This document shows positions 17,153-26,448 of a stretch of DNA of 45,569 nt, piece by piece. The stretch spans positions 1-45,569 of the forward strand of contig JAGWVT010000014.1 in NCBI GenBank assembly GCA_018970765.1, in the 5' to 3' direction. A program made the translations under genes and the position numbers. Below the pieces are notes generated by a model, which had not been told where the DNA came from, searched no databases, and saw only the letters and a program-made list of their open reading frames with translations. The DNA is from Actinomycetales bacterium (GTDB taxonomy: Bacteria > Actinomycetota > Actinomycetes > S36-B12). The first letter of the stretch is position 1, and each line of letters opens with the position of its first letter.

Positions 17153-19168
17153 ATGAAGAAGCCATCGCTCCGGTTCCGCCAGGTCTTTGAGCATCCGACG
17201 CACTTCAAGGTGACCCGTCCTCTGGGGAACCCGATCAAGATCGCCAAGCAGGGCCTGTCGCCGGGGCTTATGGGGCGGCTGCGGAAGTTTGCGCAGGCCG
17301 GCGAGGTCACCGATCCGGTTGAGACTACCGGCGACGAGCGTGCGATTGATTTTGAGCAGCCTGCTACTGCCCCAACCATTCCTTTTGATGGTGCTCCTCG
17401 CGAACGATCCTTGGAGGAGATTGATCAGTCGTTGGCGTATTTGAAGGCGCTGGAAATGACGCAGAGCGCCGATGATGTGGCGCAGTTGGAAAAGATCAAA
17501 GCATCGGATGTGCAGCAAGCGCCGGTTGTTATCCCGGCTGCGCCGCCGATGGATGTTACTACTGTTCCTCGCGTGCGTATTTCCACGCCCGATGAGATGA
17601 TGGGATCGCCCGCGCCTACGACAACTACGCCAAAGACGCAGGCAGAACCTGAATCGGTGCCTGATCTTGAGATTCCTGCGCCTGCCGTCAAGGCGGAGTC
17701 TGATCTTGAGATTCCTGTGCCTGCTGTGGTCAAGCCAGAAGCCGCTGCTCCCGCGGCAGAAAAAACCAAGCCTGTTCCTGCGGAGCCAAGTCTTTTTGAA
17801 CGTGCGCTTAAGATGGTCAATTTTGATCTCGCCAAGTATGAGGCTGCATCGCCCAAGATGAAGCCGATCATCCGGCAGGCCGCGCAGGCTGCGTTTGCCG
17901 CGAAAGCGGTTGCGGATGCGGATGTTGCTGCGGCTGAGGCAGAGACTTCTGCGCTTGCTGATGAGCAAAAGGCGCAAAAGGAAGAGCTTGCGCGACTTCA
18001 AGAGAGCGCGAAAAGGTCGCGTGACATTCAAGAAAAAATCCTGAGCGAGTACGACTACCTCAAAGATCCAGCCTCTTACCTTGGCAGCATGAGTACGCTC
18101 GGGCAGATCGGTACCGCCATCTCGCTTGCGGCTGGAGCGTTTGCTTCCGGCATGACCGGGATGCCTAACTTTGCCCAGAAGATCTACGACAACGCGATTG
18201 AGCAGGACTTGCAGGCACAGAAGCGTCGTTCGGACTCGCTCTATCAGCGGCTCGTGAACGCCGGCAGCTCTGTTGAGAACGCTGAGAACATGGTGCGGGC
18301 GCAGTTGAAGTTGGTTGGCGCCGCCGAGCAGACTCGACGCGCTGCTGAGATTAAGCTGCCCCAGGTCAAAGCTAAGATTGAGGCCACAGCCGCCAAGTCG
18401 GCTTTAGATGCAGCCAACACTATGGAGCGCATCGCCAGAGATCAGGCCAAAGAGGCGCGTGAGTCGGCACTTGCGCCGCTGCGTGAGCGTAAGCTTAAGG
18501 CTGAAACCGTCATCGCTGAAGGAACGCCCGCGCGACTCAAGGAAGAGATGCGGCTGCGCCGTGAGAAGGCCGACCTTGATCGCGAACAGGCGGAACAAGC
18601 GCGTCAAGATCGGATTGCTGCTACAAAAGACAAGGAAGAGCAGAAACGTATCGCTCGGGGCCTGACGGTAGGAACGACCGAGCTTGAGCTTAAAAGCGAG
18701 ACGGGCAGCAAGGATGTCCGCGACAACATTGCCGCCCGAGAGCAAGCAATGATGTCAATCCTCAAGCTTGAGTCTCTTTTCAAGAAAGAGGGCTTGGGTA
18801 TTTACAAGCCGTTCTCTGATGCAAGGACTGAAGCAATTGAAGAGTTGTCTACGTTTATTGAGCAGTACCCTAAAGCCGCCGGCTTCAAGCGTGCAATCAG
18901 CCTGAGTGCCGCCAAGCAACTGAAAGAAGGCTTGCAAAACCCTGCTGGCGGCTTTGCATTCGTCAAAAAGATTCTTGGGGCTGATCCAACCGTCGCAATC
19001 ACCGGCATTCGCAAAGAGGTTCAGCGTTCCTATGCGGACCAGATCCGGTCAGTTGTTCGCAATCCTCAGTCCGATGTTGTAAATGACGCGATTTTGTCGG
19101 CGTATGCCAAAGCGGATCAAGAGATCAAGAAATATGAGATGATGCAGACGGCTGACGAGGAACTTTAG
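17153..19168 (+). CDS. Internal virion/ejection protein B
   Basis: A 671-residue protein with a structured N-terminus (VFEHPTHFKVTRPLGNPI), a Pro/Thr/Val-rich linker (about 120-215, containing near repeats SDLEIP.PAV), and a long charged coiled coil (about 260-480). A hydrophobic stretch SLAAGAFASGMTGM occurs near residue 330. The composition matches channel-forming ejection proteins. Only 3 bases separate it from the previous stop. Confidence 0.7.
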   Translation: MKKPSLRFRQVFEHPTHFKVTRPLGNPIKIAKQGLSPGLMGRLRKFAQAGEVTDPVETTGDERAIDFEQPATAPTIPFDGAPRERSLEEIDQSLAYLKALEMTQSADDVAQLEKIKASDVQQAPVVIPAAPPMDVTTVPRVRISTPDEMMGSPAPTTTTPKTQAEPESVPDLEIPAPAVKAESDLEIPVPAVVKPEAAAPAAEKTKPVPAEPSLFERALKMVNFDLAKYEAASPKMKPIIRQAAQAAFAAKAVADADVAAAEAETSALADEQKAQKEELARLQESAKRSRDIQEKILSEYDYLKDPASYLGSMSTLGQIGTAISLAAGAFASGMTGMPNFAQKIYDNAIEQDLQAQKRRSDSLYQRLVNAGSSVENAENMVRAQLKLVGAAEQTRRAAEIKLPQVKAKIEATAAKSALDAANTMERIARDQAKEARESALAPLRERKLKAETVIAEGTPARLKEEMRLRREKADLDREQAEQARQDRIAATKDKEEQKRIARGLTVGTTELELKSETGSKDVRDNIAAREQAMMSILKLESLFKKEGLGIYKPFSDARTEAIEELSTFIEQYPKAAGFKRAISLSAAKQLKEGLQNPAGGFAFVKKILGADPTVAITGIRKEVQRSYADQIRSVVRNPQSDVVNDAILSAYAKADQEIKKYEMMQTADEEL

Positions 19169-19186
19169 GCCAAGGAGCGCAGGGCA

Positions 19187-22100
19187 ATGGCTGATCCGAG
19201 TCAGTATTTTGTGCTCAACTCGGGCGACGTTCACGTCGTCAAGCCTGAGAACATTGAAGAGGCCAAGCGTCGTGGCCTGGTGCCGGCCACCGAGGAGCAG
19301 CGGCGTCAGTACGACTTGGTGCAAGAGGCCAAGAAAGACCCTTTCGGCGCGGTCAAGGCGGGAGCGCAGGCGCTGGGTGAGGGCGTTGTTGGCATGGTTG
19401 GATTGCCTACGGCGGCATTCGGCCTGACGCCAAGCATCCCTGCATTGGTTGAGAAGTATGTTCCGGAGTCAATCAAGCAGGCCGCAATAGAGCAGTTTGG
19501 TGAAGCGGGCGCTGCACGCGCTGCCGAAGTCGGAGAGGCTCCGTCGTTGGCTGAGTTGTCTGAGGCCAAGCGCATGCAGATGTTGCGAGGACTAGAAGGC
19601 GTGACGCCTACGCTGCCTCGCATCCAGCAGGAACTTGGTCTTCGCACTGCTGAGGAGATCAAGGCTGAGGCTCAAGCGTTCCCTGTCCCTCGCGCTATCG
19701 GCACTGTTGCCAGCTTTTTTGTCGGTCCTGCTGTAAGCAAGCTGCTCAAGACAACGGCAACCAAGGTTGTGCCTGTCCTGGCGGCTGAAGAGACGCTTAA
19801 GACTACGGGCGCGCTGTCTGACGCGGTTACCAAGGCTGTTGGGCTTGATGCTAAGAACGCTGCATACAGGGCTGCGGAATCGGAACTTGCCGCCGCACAG
19901 GCAACACGCGATGCGGTACAGATCGCGGCCAAGCAGGCGGCGTTTGATGAGGCTGCCGCATCAGCGGGCATAGCCGCTGACGATGCCGCCAAGTTGCGAA
20001 TGGCTCTCCTTGCGGAAGCCGACACTGTTCCAGCAGAGCTTGCTCCGTTGGTGACCAAGGAAGTTCAAGCAGCCAGCAAAACGGCGCTGAAGTCTGCCGA
20101 GCGGATGTCGCTAGAAGAGTCGCAGCGGCTGCTGGCTAACGTGCCCAAGTCGCAGCGAGCCGTCGCTGATCGCATCAAGTCGTTGCAGGAAGCGACGATC
20201 AGCAGCCCCGCGATCACGTCCAAGATCGGGACTGACGCCGCCAAGGCGATTGAGCAGTCTGCGCTGGCTCGCTTGCAGCGCGCACCCGGATTCAGCACCG
20301 CGCTGGCTGAGGCTGATGTGGCAGCGGCCAAGTTGGCGGATGATGCTGCCGTTGGCGCTGAAAAGCTTGTTACGGCAGAACGCCTTAAGCAAGCAAACGA
20401 GAGCCTTGCAACGCTGAAGGTCCGGCAGGAGTTGACCGCCAAGGCTATCGGTCTTGGTCTGGGTCGCTCTGCTGAGATGATGATGTTCGGCCTCCAAGGC
20501 GTTGCCAACGAGATGGCGTTGGGCGATCCGGCTCTGGTGGCTGAGAGCGCGTATGCTACGCTTGGCTTTGACGCCGGCCTGGGCGCTGGATTTGGCTTGG
20601 CTGAGGCATTGGCGCCACCGACTCTGCGTGCTGGTCTGCGTGCCGCCAAGGCCACCGGTAACAAGATCAAAGATGTGGTTGGCAAAGTATACCCGGAGAT
20701 CGCGTCGTTCATTACGGGCGCAGAGCCCGAAACGATCCGCGCGGTTATGGATGCCAAGGAGGATCTTGCCGCCAAGGGTTTGCGTCGCGTAATTGAGGAA
20801 TCTACGCCGATGCCAGTGCGGCCTGCTATGCCGCCTGAGATTGCGCCTCCGGTGGTTCCTCCTCCTGTTCCCAAGCCGCCGCCGATGGGCAAGCCGGTAA
20901 TGCCGCCTCCCGTGCCGAGGTCGGAGATGCCGCCTCCGGTTCCTCGTCCGTACATTCCCACGTCGCTTGAGCCGGTTGCTGTTGCTGGCACTCCGTTGAA
21001 GCCTGTTGATTACGACGCCGTTGCGCGTGAACTTCGCGGCGCTCTTGAGCAGGATATTCGGCAGATTGCTGCTCCTAAAAAAGGCGGGCTGCTTTACGAC
21101 GCCAATACTGAGTGGCGCAAGGTGCAGATCAATCAGACCATTCGTAATCGGCTTCAGAAGCAGACGGATGAGATGGTCAACGCTCTATACGAAAGCAAGA
21201 TGGGAGAGCCGTTGACGTTTGCCGACGAGGCGTTTCTCGCACAGATTGAGTCTGGGGAGTTCATTAATACTCCATACAGAAACGCGCTCAAGGATTTGAT
21301 CGGTCGCGTCAAGTCGGCAAGGCAGGTTGCCAAGACTTACGGCATGACGGGAGAGATGGTTCCATCCGCTCAAGAGGCTGCGTACAAGGTTAATCGAACC
21401 TTGGAGGGGCTTGAGGATCGTCTGACGGCGTTTGAAGCCGCCAACCCAACGCCAGAGCAAATCTTCCAAGAGATGAAGTGGGTTGACCAAGAGCTGTTTT
21501 ACAAGCGCAAGGAGGGAGCGGTTTTTGCGAAAGAACTGGCGTTGTTGCCGCGCCAGGTCAACGCGGCGTACGGTTCCTTGAAGCAAGACTTTAAGAACAT
21601 GGTGCTGAACAAAGACCTCTGGGGAGATGCAGCCGTTCTTGAGAGCGAGTGGAAGGCAGATGCCCGCCGGTATTACGCAGGGCTTAAAAACCTTAAGAAG
21701 GCCGCGCCCAAGTTGGTTGACATTATTGACGATCCTGTAACCGGCTTGCCGACCGAGTTGATTGTAGACGCCAAAAAACTTAAGTCTATTGTCAAGAACA
21801 TTAACGCTGATGAGTCGGCTCGGTTTAGGGATGCGCTCGGGCAGTATTTTGAGGGGCGTCGCGCACTTGTTGATCGCATTGTATCTGTCTCTGACTATGT
21901 AAAGGCTAATGTTGACAAGGGCGCAGTTGTAGACCGCATGGCCGCGACTGAGCGTGCGTATGATCGCGCCATCCAGAATGCGGTTAACGATGCGTCTAAT
22001 GCCGCAATTGAAGAGTCCAATGCGCTTGCCGCTGGCATGACCAAGGATCAGATCAAAGCCGCAAGAAAAGCCAAGATTGAAGAGATCAAGGCTGTGTATG

Positions 22101-23335
22101 CCCAGCAGAAGGCAGATCGACAGATGGAGGTCGAGGAGCTTCGTGGCGCATATGCTGAAGCCAAAGAGGCGCGTCGTGCCGAGGTTGAGCAGATAAAGTC
22201 TGCTTTTGAGGAGGCTAAGGAGGCGCAAAAGATTGAGTTTGAAGCCGCCAAAGAAGCACGAGCCGCAGACATCTTGGCTGCTAAACAAACGTTTGAGCAA
22301 CAGGTAAAGGCCCGTGATGAGATTGTTGCGGCATTGAAGGAAGAGTACTCCAAGGCCACGGCGGCACGACAACAGCAGATTGTTGAGCAGATTAATCTGT
22401 TGCGTTCTGCGTCAACGAGCGGATCATTGGCGTCTGTGATCAAGTTTGCGGTTAAGGCTGGCGCTCCGGTCTTGGGCGGCGCAACTCTTGGCCCGCTGGG
22501 TGCGCTTGGTGGTGCGGCCCTGAGTGCTGCATCATCTCCTGTTACTACCGCCAAGACGCTTGCAAAGCTGAACAAGGCGATGATCACGGTCAGCGACAAA
22601 GTTGGTGGCGTTGCCAACATGCTGACCGGAACGGGTGCGGTGGCCGTCAAGACGGGCGAGGCGCTTGGAAGTTTTGCCACGCGCAAGAAGTTGGATGAGG
22701 AGTACAAGAAAGTCGAGCGTCGCGTGCGTGAACTCACCGCCGACAACGATGCGCTGATGGATCAGCAGGACGCCATGCTTGCCAATCTCGCAGACGACGC
22801 CCCTAATATCGCGGACGCCACCAAGACCGTAAACGCTACGGCGCTTCAATACCTCACAAGCAAGAAGCCGCAGCCGCCCGCAACCTTGGCCCCGATGCAG
22901 TTGATCGCCTGGGAACCGGTGGACGCTGACAAGCGCAAGTTCCTGCGGATCACTGATGCCGTTATGAACCCGCTTGAGACGTTGGAGTTGGCAGGCAAGG
23001 GTGCGCTCCTTCCCGAGCAGATCGACGCCTTGAACGCGGTGTATCCGTCGCTCATGGCGGACGTGCGATCCAAGTTGCTTGAGCGTATTGAGCAGACCGG
23101 CAAGGTGCCCGAGAAGCATCGGATGATGGTGTCCATGCTGCTTGGCAAGGACATCGACGGGCGGATGCAGGCGGCAAAGATTGTCCCGGCTCAGTCGGTC
23201 TACGGCCAGCAGCGCCAGGTGGACGCGCAGAAGCAGGCCCAAGCGCAGATGCCTATGACTCGAGCGCAGCGGCTGAACCTTGCGGAGCGTGCAGAGTACG
23301 AAGGATCGGCACGTCGGAATGCACAGTTGAAGTAG
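19187..23335 (+). CDS. Giant internal virion/ejection protein C
   Basis: The largest product, 1382 residues. The first 30 residues (SQYFVLNSGDVHVVKPENIEE) form a small folded part seen at the start of phage internal proteins; Ala-rich helices and a hydrophobic FVGPAVSKLL segment follow. A Pro-rich hinge (PPPVPKPPPMGKP) sits near residues 550-590, then a 300-residue highly charged coiled coil (EVEELRGAYAEAKEARRAEVE...). A Gly/Ala-rich hydrophobic stretch (GAPVLGGATLGPLGALGGAA) lies around residue 1095. No transglycosylase motif is visible. Likely forms the trans-envelope conduit. Confidence 0.72.
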   Translation: MADPSQYFVLNSGDVHVVKPENIEEAKRRGLVPATEEQRRQYDLVQEAKKDPFGAVKAGAQALGEGVVGMVGLPTAAFGLTPSIPALVEKYVPESIKQAAIEQFGEAGAARAAEVGEAPSLAELSEAKRMQMLRGLEGVTPTLPRIQQELGLRTAEEIKAEAQAFPVPRAIGTVASFFVGPAVSKLLKTTATKVVPVLAAEETLKTTGALSDAVTKAVGLDAKNAAYRAAESELAAAQATRDAVQIAAKQAAFDEAAASAGIAADDAAKLRMALLAEADTVPAELAPLVTKEVQAASKTALKSAERMSLEESQRLLANVPKSQRAVADRIKSLQEATISSPAITSKIGTDAAKAIEQSALARLQRAPGFSTALAEADVAAAKLADDAAVGAEKLVTAERLKQANESLATLKVRQELTAKAIGLGLGRSAEMMMFGLQGVANEMALGDPALVAESAYATLGFDAGLGAGFGLAEALAPPTLRAGLRAAKATGNKIKDVVGKVYPEIASFITGAEPETIRAVMDAKEDLAAKGLRRVIEESTPMPVRPAMPPEIAPPVVPPPVPKPPPMGKPVMPPPVPRSEMPPPVPRPYIPTSLEPVAVAGTPLKPVDYDAVARELRGALEQDIRQIAAPKKGGLLYDANTEWRKVQINQTIRNRLQKQTDEMVNALYESKMGEPLTFADEAFLAQIESGEFINTPYRNALKDLIGRVKSARQVAKTYGMTGEMVPSAQEAAYKVNRTLEGLEDRLTAFEAANPTPEQIFQEMKWVDQELFYKRKEGAVFAKELALLPRQVNAAYGSLKQDFKNMVLNKDLWGDAAVLESEWKADARRYYAGLKNLKKAAPKLVDIIDDPVTGLPTELIVDAKKLKSIVKNINADESARFRDALGQYFEGRRALVDRIVSVSDYVKANVDKGAVVDRMAATERAYDRAIQNAVNDASNAAIEESNALAAGMTKDQIKAARKAKIEEIKAVYAQQKADRQMEVEELRGAYAEAKEARRAEVEQIKSAFEEAKEAQKIEFEAAKEARAADILAAKQTFEQQVKARDEIVAALKEEYSKATAARQQQIVEQINLLRSASTSGSLASVIKFAVKAGAPVLGGATLGPLGALGGAALSAASSPVTTAKTLAKLNKAMITVSDKVGGVANMLTGTGAVAVKTGEALGSFATRKKLDEEYKKVERRVRELTADNDALMDQQDAMLANLADDAPNIADATKTVNATALQYLTSKKPQPPATLAPMQLIAWEPVDADKRKFLRITDAVMNPLETLELAGKGALLPEQIDALNAVYPSLMADVRSKLLERIEQTGKVPEKHRMMVSMLLGKDIDGRMQAAKIVPAQSVYGQQRQVDAQKQAQAQMPMTRAQRLNLAERAEYEGSARRNAQLK

Positions 23336-23428
23336 AAAACGGAGTCGGATAACGTGTGCTCGCCCTCAGTGACGGCACACCAGCAGGTGGTCATCAACTA
23401 GGCCCGAGTGGCCGTTACGGAGAGGCTC

Positions 23429-23986
23429 ATGCCCTACAAGTCGCAAGCGCAGCGTCGTCTGTTCCACTGGCTCGTTGGTCAAGGAAAGCTGGCCCCTGAG
23501 ACTGCCCACGAGTACGACGTGGCGTCCAAGGGGAAGAAGCTGCCCGAGTACGTTGGCGCCAAGAAGAAGGCGTTTGGCGGTCAGGTTGAGGCGAAGAGCG
23601 GCACGCGCTGCCCTGCCTGCGACTACGCGCTGGACGCGATCCCGGTAGCGATGGATGCCGGCGAGGGTTGCCCGCGCTGTGGCTACGGCGACGCCAAGGA
23701 CGTGCCGCAGAAGGCGCGCGGTGGCGAGATGATGCCGAAGCAGGGCGACGAGGTCATGGAGCCGACGACCTACCGCGCTCGGGGCGGCGAGATGCAGTGT
23801 GCGCACTGCGGCAGCGTCTCCTTTGTCCCGCTGAAGGCGATGGGCGGCGAGGTGGGTGGCCCGCTGCACGGCGACATGAAGGAGCTCTACCCGTCGAAGA
23901 AGTCTGGTGGCGCGACCCTGGACGACGGCAAGATCCATCCGTTTGGCAAGCTGTTTGCCTCGGCGCTCAAGCGCGGGAGGGGCTAA
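23429..23986 (+). CDS. Conserved phage protein with zinc ribbons
   Basis: A 185-residue protein starting at ATG 23429 after GGAGAGG. It opens with PYKSQAQRRLFHWLVGQG and HEYDVASKGKKLPE, a widespread phage segment of unknown function. A zinc ribbon follows (CPAC...CPRCG) and a CAHCG knuckle, separated by Gly-rich ARGGEM repeats. The 93 bases upstream contain a GTGTGC...GCACAC inverted repeat but no promoter I trust. Probably a minor virion protein. Confidence 0.75.
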   Translation: MPYKSQAQRRLFHWLVGQGKLAPETAHEYDVASKGKKLPEYVGAKKKAFGGQVEAKSGTRCPACDYALDAIPVAMDAGEGCPRCGYGDAKDVPQKARGGEMMPKQGDEVMEPTTYRARGGEMQCAHCGSVSFVPLKAMGGEVGGPLHGDMKELYPSKKSGGATLDDGKIHPFGKLFASALKRGRG

Positions 23987-24349
23987 ATGCCGCTGCGTAA
24001 CTTTACCGCCAAGCTGGTTGGCGCGACCGATGGAAGCCTCGCGAGCGATTGGTTCCCGATTGGGGAGATGCTGAAGTTCAGCGCGATCTCCAACGTGGCC
24101 GGCGACAACACGGCTGCGGGGACCGTGACGTTCCAGGTGTCGAACGACACGTCGAACGGCGGCGGCTCCATGATGAGCTTCACGCCGACGATCAGCGCGA
24201 CGCTGGCCTCGCCGCAGATCACGGTGGCGGGCAACACGACGCTGATCACCAGCGTGACGGACATCTGCTTCCAGTGGATGCGGATCGTCTACACGCGCTC
24301 GGCGGGCACTGGCGGCGTCCTGACGGTCACCGTTTCCGGTCACGACTAG
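23987..24349 (+). CDS. Small beta-rich structural protein
   Basis: A 120-residue protein whose ATG follows the previous stop directly. It is rich in Thr, Ser, Val and Gly with alternating hydrophobics (GTVTFQVSNDTSNGG; VLTVTVSGHD), consistent with a single beta-sandwich domain as in small decoration or fibre-tip proteins. It sits between virion genes and the lysis cassette. Confidence 0.65.
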   Translation: MPLRNFTAKLVGATDGSLASDWFPIGEMLKFSAISNVAGDNTAAGTVTFQVSNDTSNGGGSMMSFTPTISATLASPQITVAGNTTLITSVTDICFQWMRIVYTRSAGTGGVLTVTVSGHD

Positions 24350-24359
24350 CGAGGTTGCC

Positions 24360-24911
24360 ATGCCGGCGATGACGATGGATTGTCCTGCGTGCTGGGGCAA
24401 GAAGAAGACTTGCGCCAAGTGCAAGGGCGCCGGCAAGGTGCCTGACCGCTACCTCTCGCCCAACTTCAAGCTGTCTGAACTTGTGGGCAGCAATACGGCG
24501 AAGGCCAAGGGGCTTGCGAACGATCCGACGCCTGAGATTGAGGAGGCGCTGGAGGATCTCTGCAAGGAGGCCCTCGAGCCGATCCGCGCCCTCGTCGGCC
24601 CGCTCAAGGTGAACAGCGGCTACCGTAGCGAGGCGGTCAACAAGTCGGTGGGCGGGAACAAGGCGAGCGCGCACTGCCACGGCCACGCGGCGGATGTCGT
24701 GCCGCTCAAGTGCACTTGGAAGGAGGCGATGGACAAGGTGGTCGCCTCTGAGATTGAGCTTGACCAGTTGATCTATGAGCACACTTGGCTGCACGTCGGC
24801 CATGTGCATCCGAAGACGGGCGACAAGCGCGGTGACGTGCTGGCGATGTTCAAGAAGAACGGCAAGCCAACGTACGAAGAGTACGACCCTGACGACGAAA
24901 GGATCGCGTGA
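24360..24911 (+). CDS. Endolysin: M15-type peptidase with an N-terminal zinc ribbon
   Basis: A 183-residue protein. Residues 30-175 form an M15 (D-Ala-D-Ala carboxypeptidase-like) zinc peptidase: LSPNFKLSEL, substrate-loop SGYRS at 86-90, metal ligands in SAHCHGHAAD (H105, D112) and WLHVGH (H145 or H148). It should cut the peptide part of peptidoglycan at lysis. Unusually, residues 8-25 carry a DnaJ-like knuckle CPAC...CAKCKGAGK (C8, C11, C18, C21) fused in front. Neighbouring membrane-protein genes support a lysis cassette. Confidence 0.88.
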   Translation: MPAMTMDCPACWGKKKTCAKCKGAGKVPDRYLSPNFKLSELVGSNTAKAKGLANDPTPEIEEALEDLCKEALEPIRALVGPLKVNSGYRSEAVNKSVGGNKASAHCHGHAADVVPLKCTWKEAMDKVVASEIELDQLIYEHTWLHVGHVHPKTGDKRGDVLAMFKKNGKPTYEEYDPDDERIA

Positions 24912-25249
24912 TGGACAGCGAGATCGTTGCGTGGGCAGGGCTTGCGACCTCGGCTGGCTCCGTTGTGGTGGCGGTGTTGAAGGCGCGCGATTGGGTTGAG
25001 AGCGTGGCGCTGGCAGCGTTGAAGTCCGGCGCCGGTCGAGCGGCCGTGGCCGAGGTGCTCCACGAGCGACAGTCGAGGGCCGAGGACAAGATGGACGCCT
25101 TGGCGAAGTCGCTTGAGAGCGTGGCCGACAGGCTGGAGACGCGGATTGAGGCGCTGGCGACTCGCATGGAGGCGCGACTCGACCGCCTCGACCGGGACAC
25201 GCATGCCATCGACGTGCGGTTGAGCGTGATTGAGAGCGCCGACAAGTGA
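24911..25249 (+). CDS. Membrane-anchored coiled-coil protein, holin candidate
   Basis: A 112-residue protein starting at ATG 24911, which overlaps the endolysin stop (TGATG). One hydrophobic stretch (VAWAGLATSAGSVVVAVL, residues 6-23) is followed by a long charged coiled coil (about 55-110). This fits phage lysis-cassette membrane proteins, but holin function cannot be proven from sequence. It overlaps the next gene by GTGA. Confidence 0.6.
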   Translation: MDSEIVAWAGLATSAGSVVVAVLKARDWVESVALAALKSGAGRAAVAEVLHERQSRAEDKMDALAKSLESVADRLETRIEALATRMEARLDRLDRDTHAIDVRLSVIESADK

Positions 25250-25932
25250 GCGACGCGGGACGCCCAGCGTGCAAAATGCACGAGGGAATGTCCTTTACGG
25301 AGTTCCTGGCGGCTGGTCGCGAGGACTGCGTTTACGACTTTGGCGATGCAGGATCTCGCACGTTCAACGTGTCGATGGATGACGATGTTGTGGAGAAGAA
25401 GATGGGACATCACGCCAAGAAGACGCCGACGCCCGAGCCTGAGCACAAGTCTGAGCCAGAGCCGGCGCCGACCGCGACGACGATCACGATGCCGCCGATT
25501 GTGGGGCAGATGACGGCCAGTGTGGGCGTGCCTGACAACGCGATTGCCGACGTGAAGAGTCTCGTGCCGGCGAGCGGCGATGCCAGCATGACGACGGTCG
25601 CGCTCGCGGTTGTCGGCGTGGCGGGCGGCGGTGCGGCGATCAAGCTTTACCAGAACATGGTGAAGAGCAAGCACGACCAGAAGATGAAGGAACTGGAGAT
25701 CGAAGAGCGGCGCACCGAGAAGCAGGACGACAAGCACCAGGCTTGCGCGGCGGAGCGGGTGGCGCTCGAGGCCAAGGTCGCGGCGCTGGGTGCGAAGGTG
25801 GAAGAGCTTGCTGCCAAGCAGCCCTCGACGGGTTCGTCGTTTGATTTGGGCGACTTCGATCCGGAGGAAATTGAGGAGCGGCTGAAGAAGATTGAGGCGG
25901 CGCTGAAGCCGGCGAAGGGGAAGAAGCGATGA
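25246..25932 (+). CDS. Membrane protein of the lysis region, function unknown
   Basis: A 228-residue protein starting at GTG 25246. It has a folded N-terminal part (EGMSFTEFLAAGREDCVYDFG), a Pro/Glu/Lys linker (residues 55-80), one transmembrane segment (TTVALAVVGVAGGGAAI, about 120-136) and a charged coiled-coil tail. It could be a virion protein of the injection machinery or a lysis regulator. Confidence 0.6.
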   Translation: MSDAGRPACKMHEGMSFTEFLAAGREDCVYDFGDAGSRTFNVSMDDDVVEKKMGHHAKKTPTPEPEHKSEPEPAPTATTITMPPIVGQMTASVGVPDNAIADVKSLVPASGDASMTTVALAVVGVAGGGAAIKLYQNMVKSKHDQKMKELEIEERRTEKQDDKHQACAAERVALEAKVAALGAKVEELAAKQPSTGSSFDLGDFDPEEIEERLKKIEAALKPAKGKKR

Positions 25933-26162
25933 CGCCTGAGCAGAAGTTGGAGCACGTTCTTGCGTTCCTTGGAGCGCTCGTGCCGCTGATGTCGGCGCTG
26001 GCCTCGCTGATCAATCATGTCGTGCGCGAGAAGCAGGCGAAGGGCGAGGACGTGTCGTCGGTGCTGCTCCAGGGCGGCGCGCTTCTGAACGTGGGAGCGA
26101 TCAACCTCGACAAGGCCGTGCAGCTCGCCAACCTCGCGAAGGAGAGGCGCCGTGCGAAGTAA
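25929..26162 (+). CDS. Small membrane protein, alternative holin candidate
   Basis: A 77-residue protein coupled by ATGA. A hydrophobic helix spans about residues 9-30 (LAFLGALVPLMSALASLINHVV), followed by an amphipathic, basic C-terminus (LAKERRRAK). Size and charge pattern are compatible with a holin or a holin partner; only position supports this. Confidence 0.6.
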   Translation: MTPEQKLEHVLAFLGALVPLMSALASLINHVVREKQAKGEDVSSVLLQGGALLNVGAINLDKAVQLANLAKERRRAK

Positions 26163-26448
26163 TCTGATGTGGCTGCTGATGTTTCTCGGGGCGTTCTTTG
26201 CGCCGCTGCTCAAGCTTTTTCAAGGTCGCGGGCACCGGGACGCGGAAGTCGAAAAAAAGGGCGAGGCGCTCAAGGCGAAGGTGGCCGAGGTCAAGGCCGA
26301 GCGGGACGCGCGCAAGGAGGCGACGGATGCTGCCGTGGCACAAGTGGATGAAGCCGCTCAGGTGGAGGCCAAGCGCGATCCTGTGGCTGTCGCTAATGAT
26401 CTTATTTGGGACGCCAAGGGCGGTGGCGATCCCGTCACCAAGGGATGA
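26152..26448 (+). CDS. Candidate inner-membrane spanin (Rz-like)
   Basis: A 98-residue protein starting at GTG 26152. An N-terminal signal anchor (LMWLLMFLGAFFAPLLKLF) is followed by a charged coiled coil (EKKGEALKAKVAEVKAERDARK), the layout of i-spanins that span the periplasm. The downstream reading frame at 26327 begins inside it, as in Rz/Rz1 pairs. No spanin-specific motif exists to confirm it. Confidence 0.55.
   Translation: MRSNLMWLLMFLGAFFAPLLKLFQGRGHRDAEVEKKGEALKAKVAEVKAERDARKEATDAAVAQVDEAAQVEAKRDPVAVANDLIWDAKGGGDPVTKG

Noticed and set aside
15953-18031. 692-codon minus-strand frame opposite ejection-protein genes
   Set aside because: Extreme Arg/Leu content and no motif; shadow of Ala/Gln/Glu-rich coding sequence on the plus strand.
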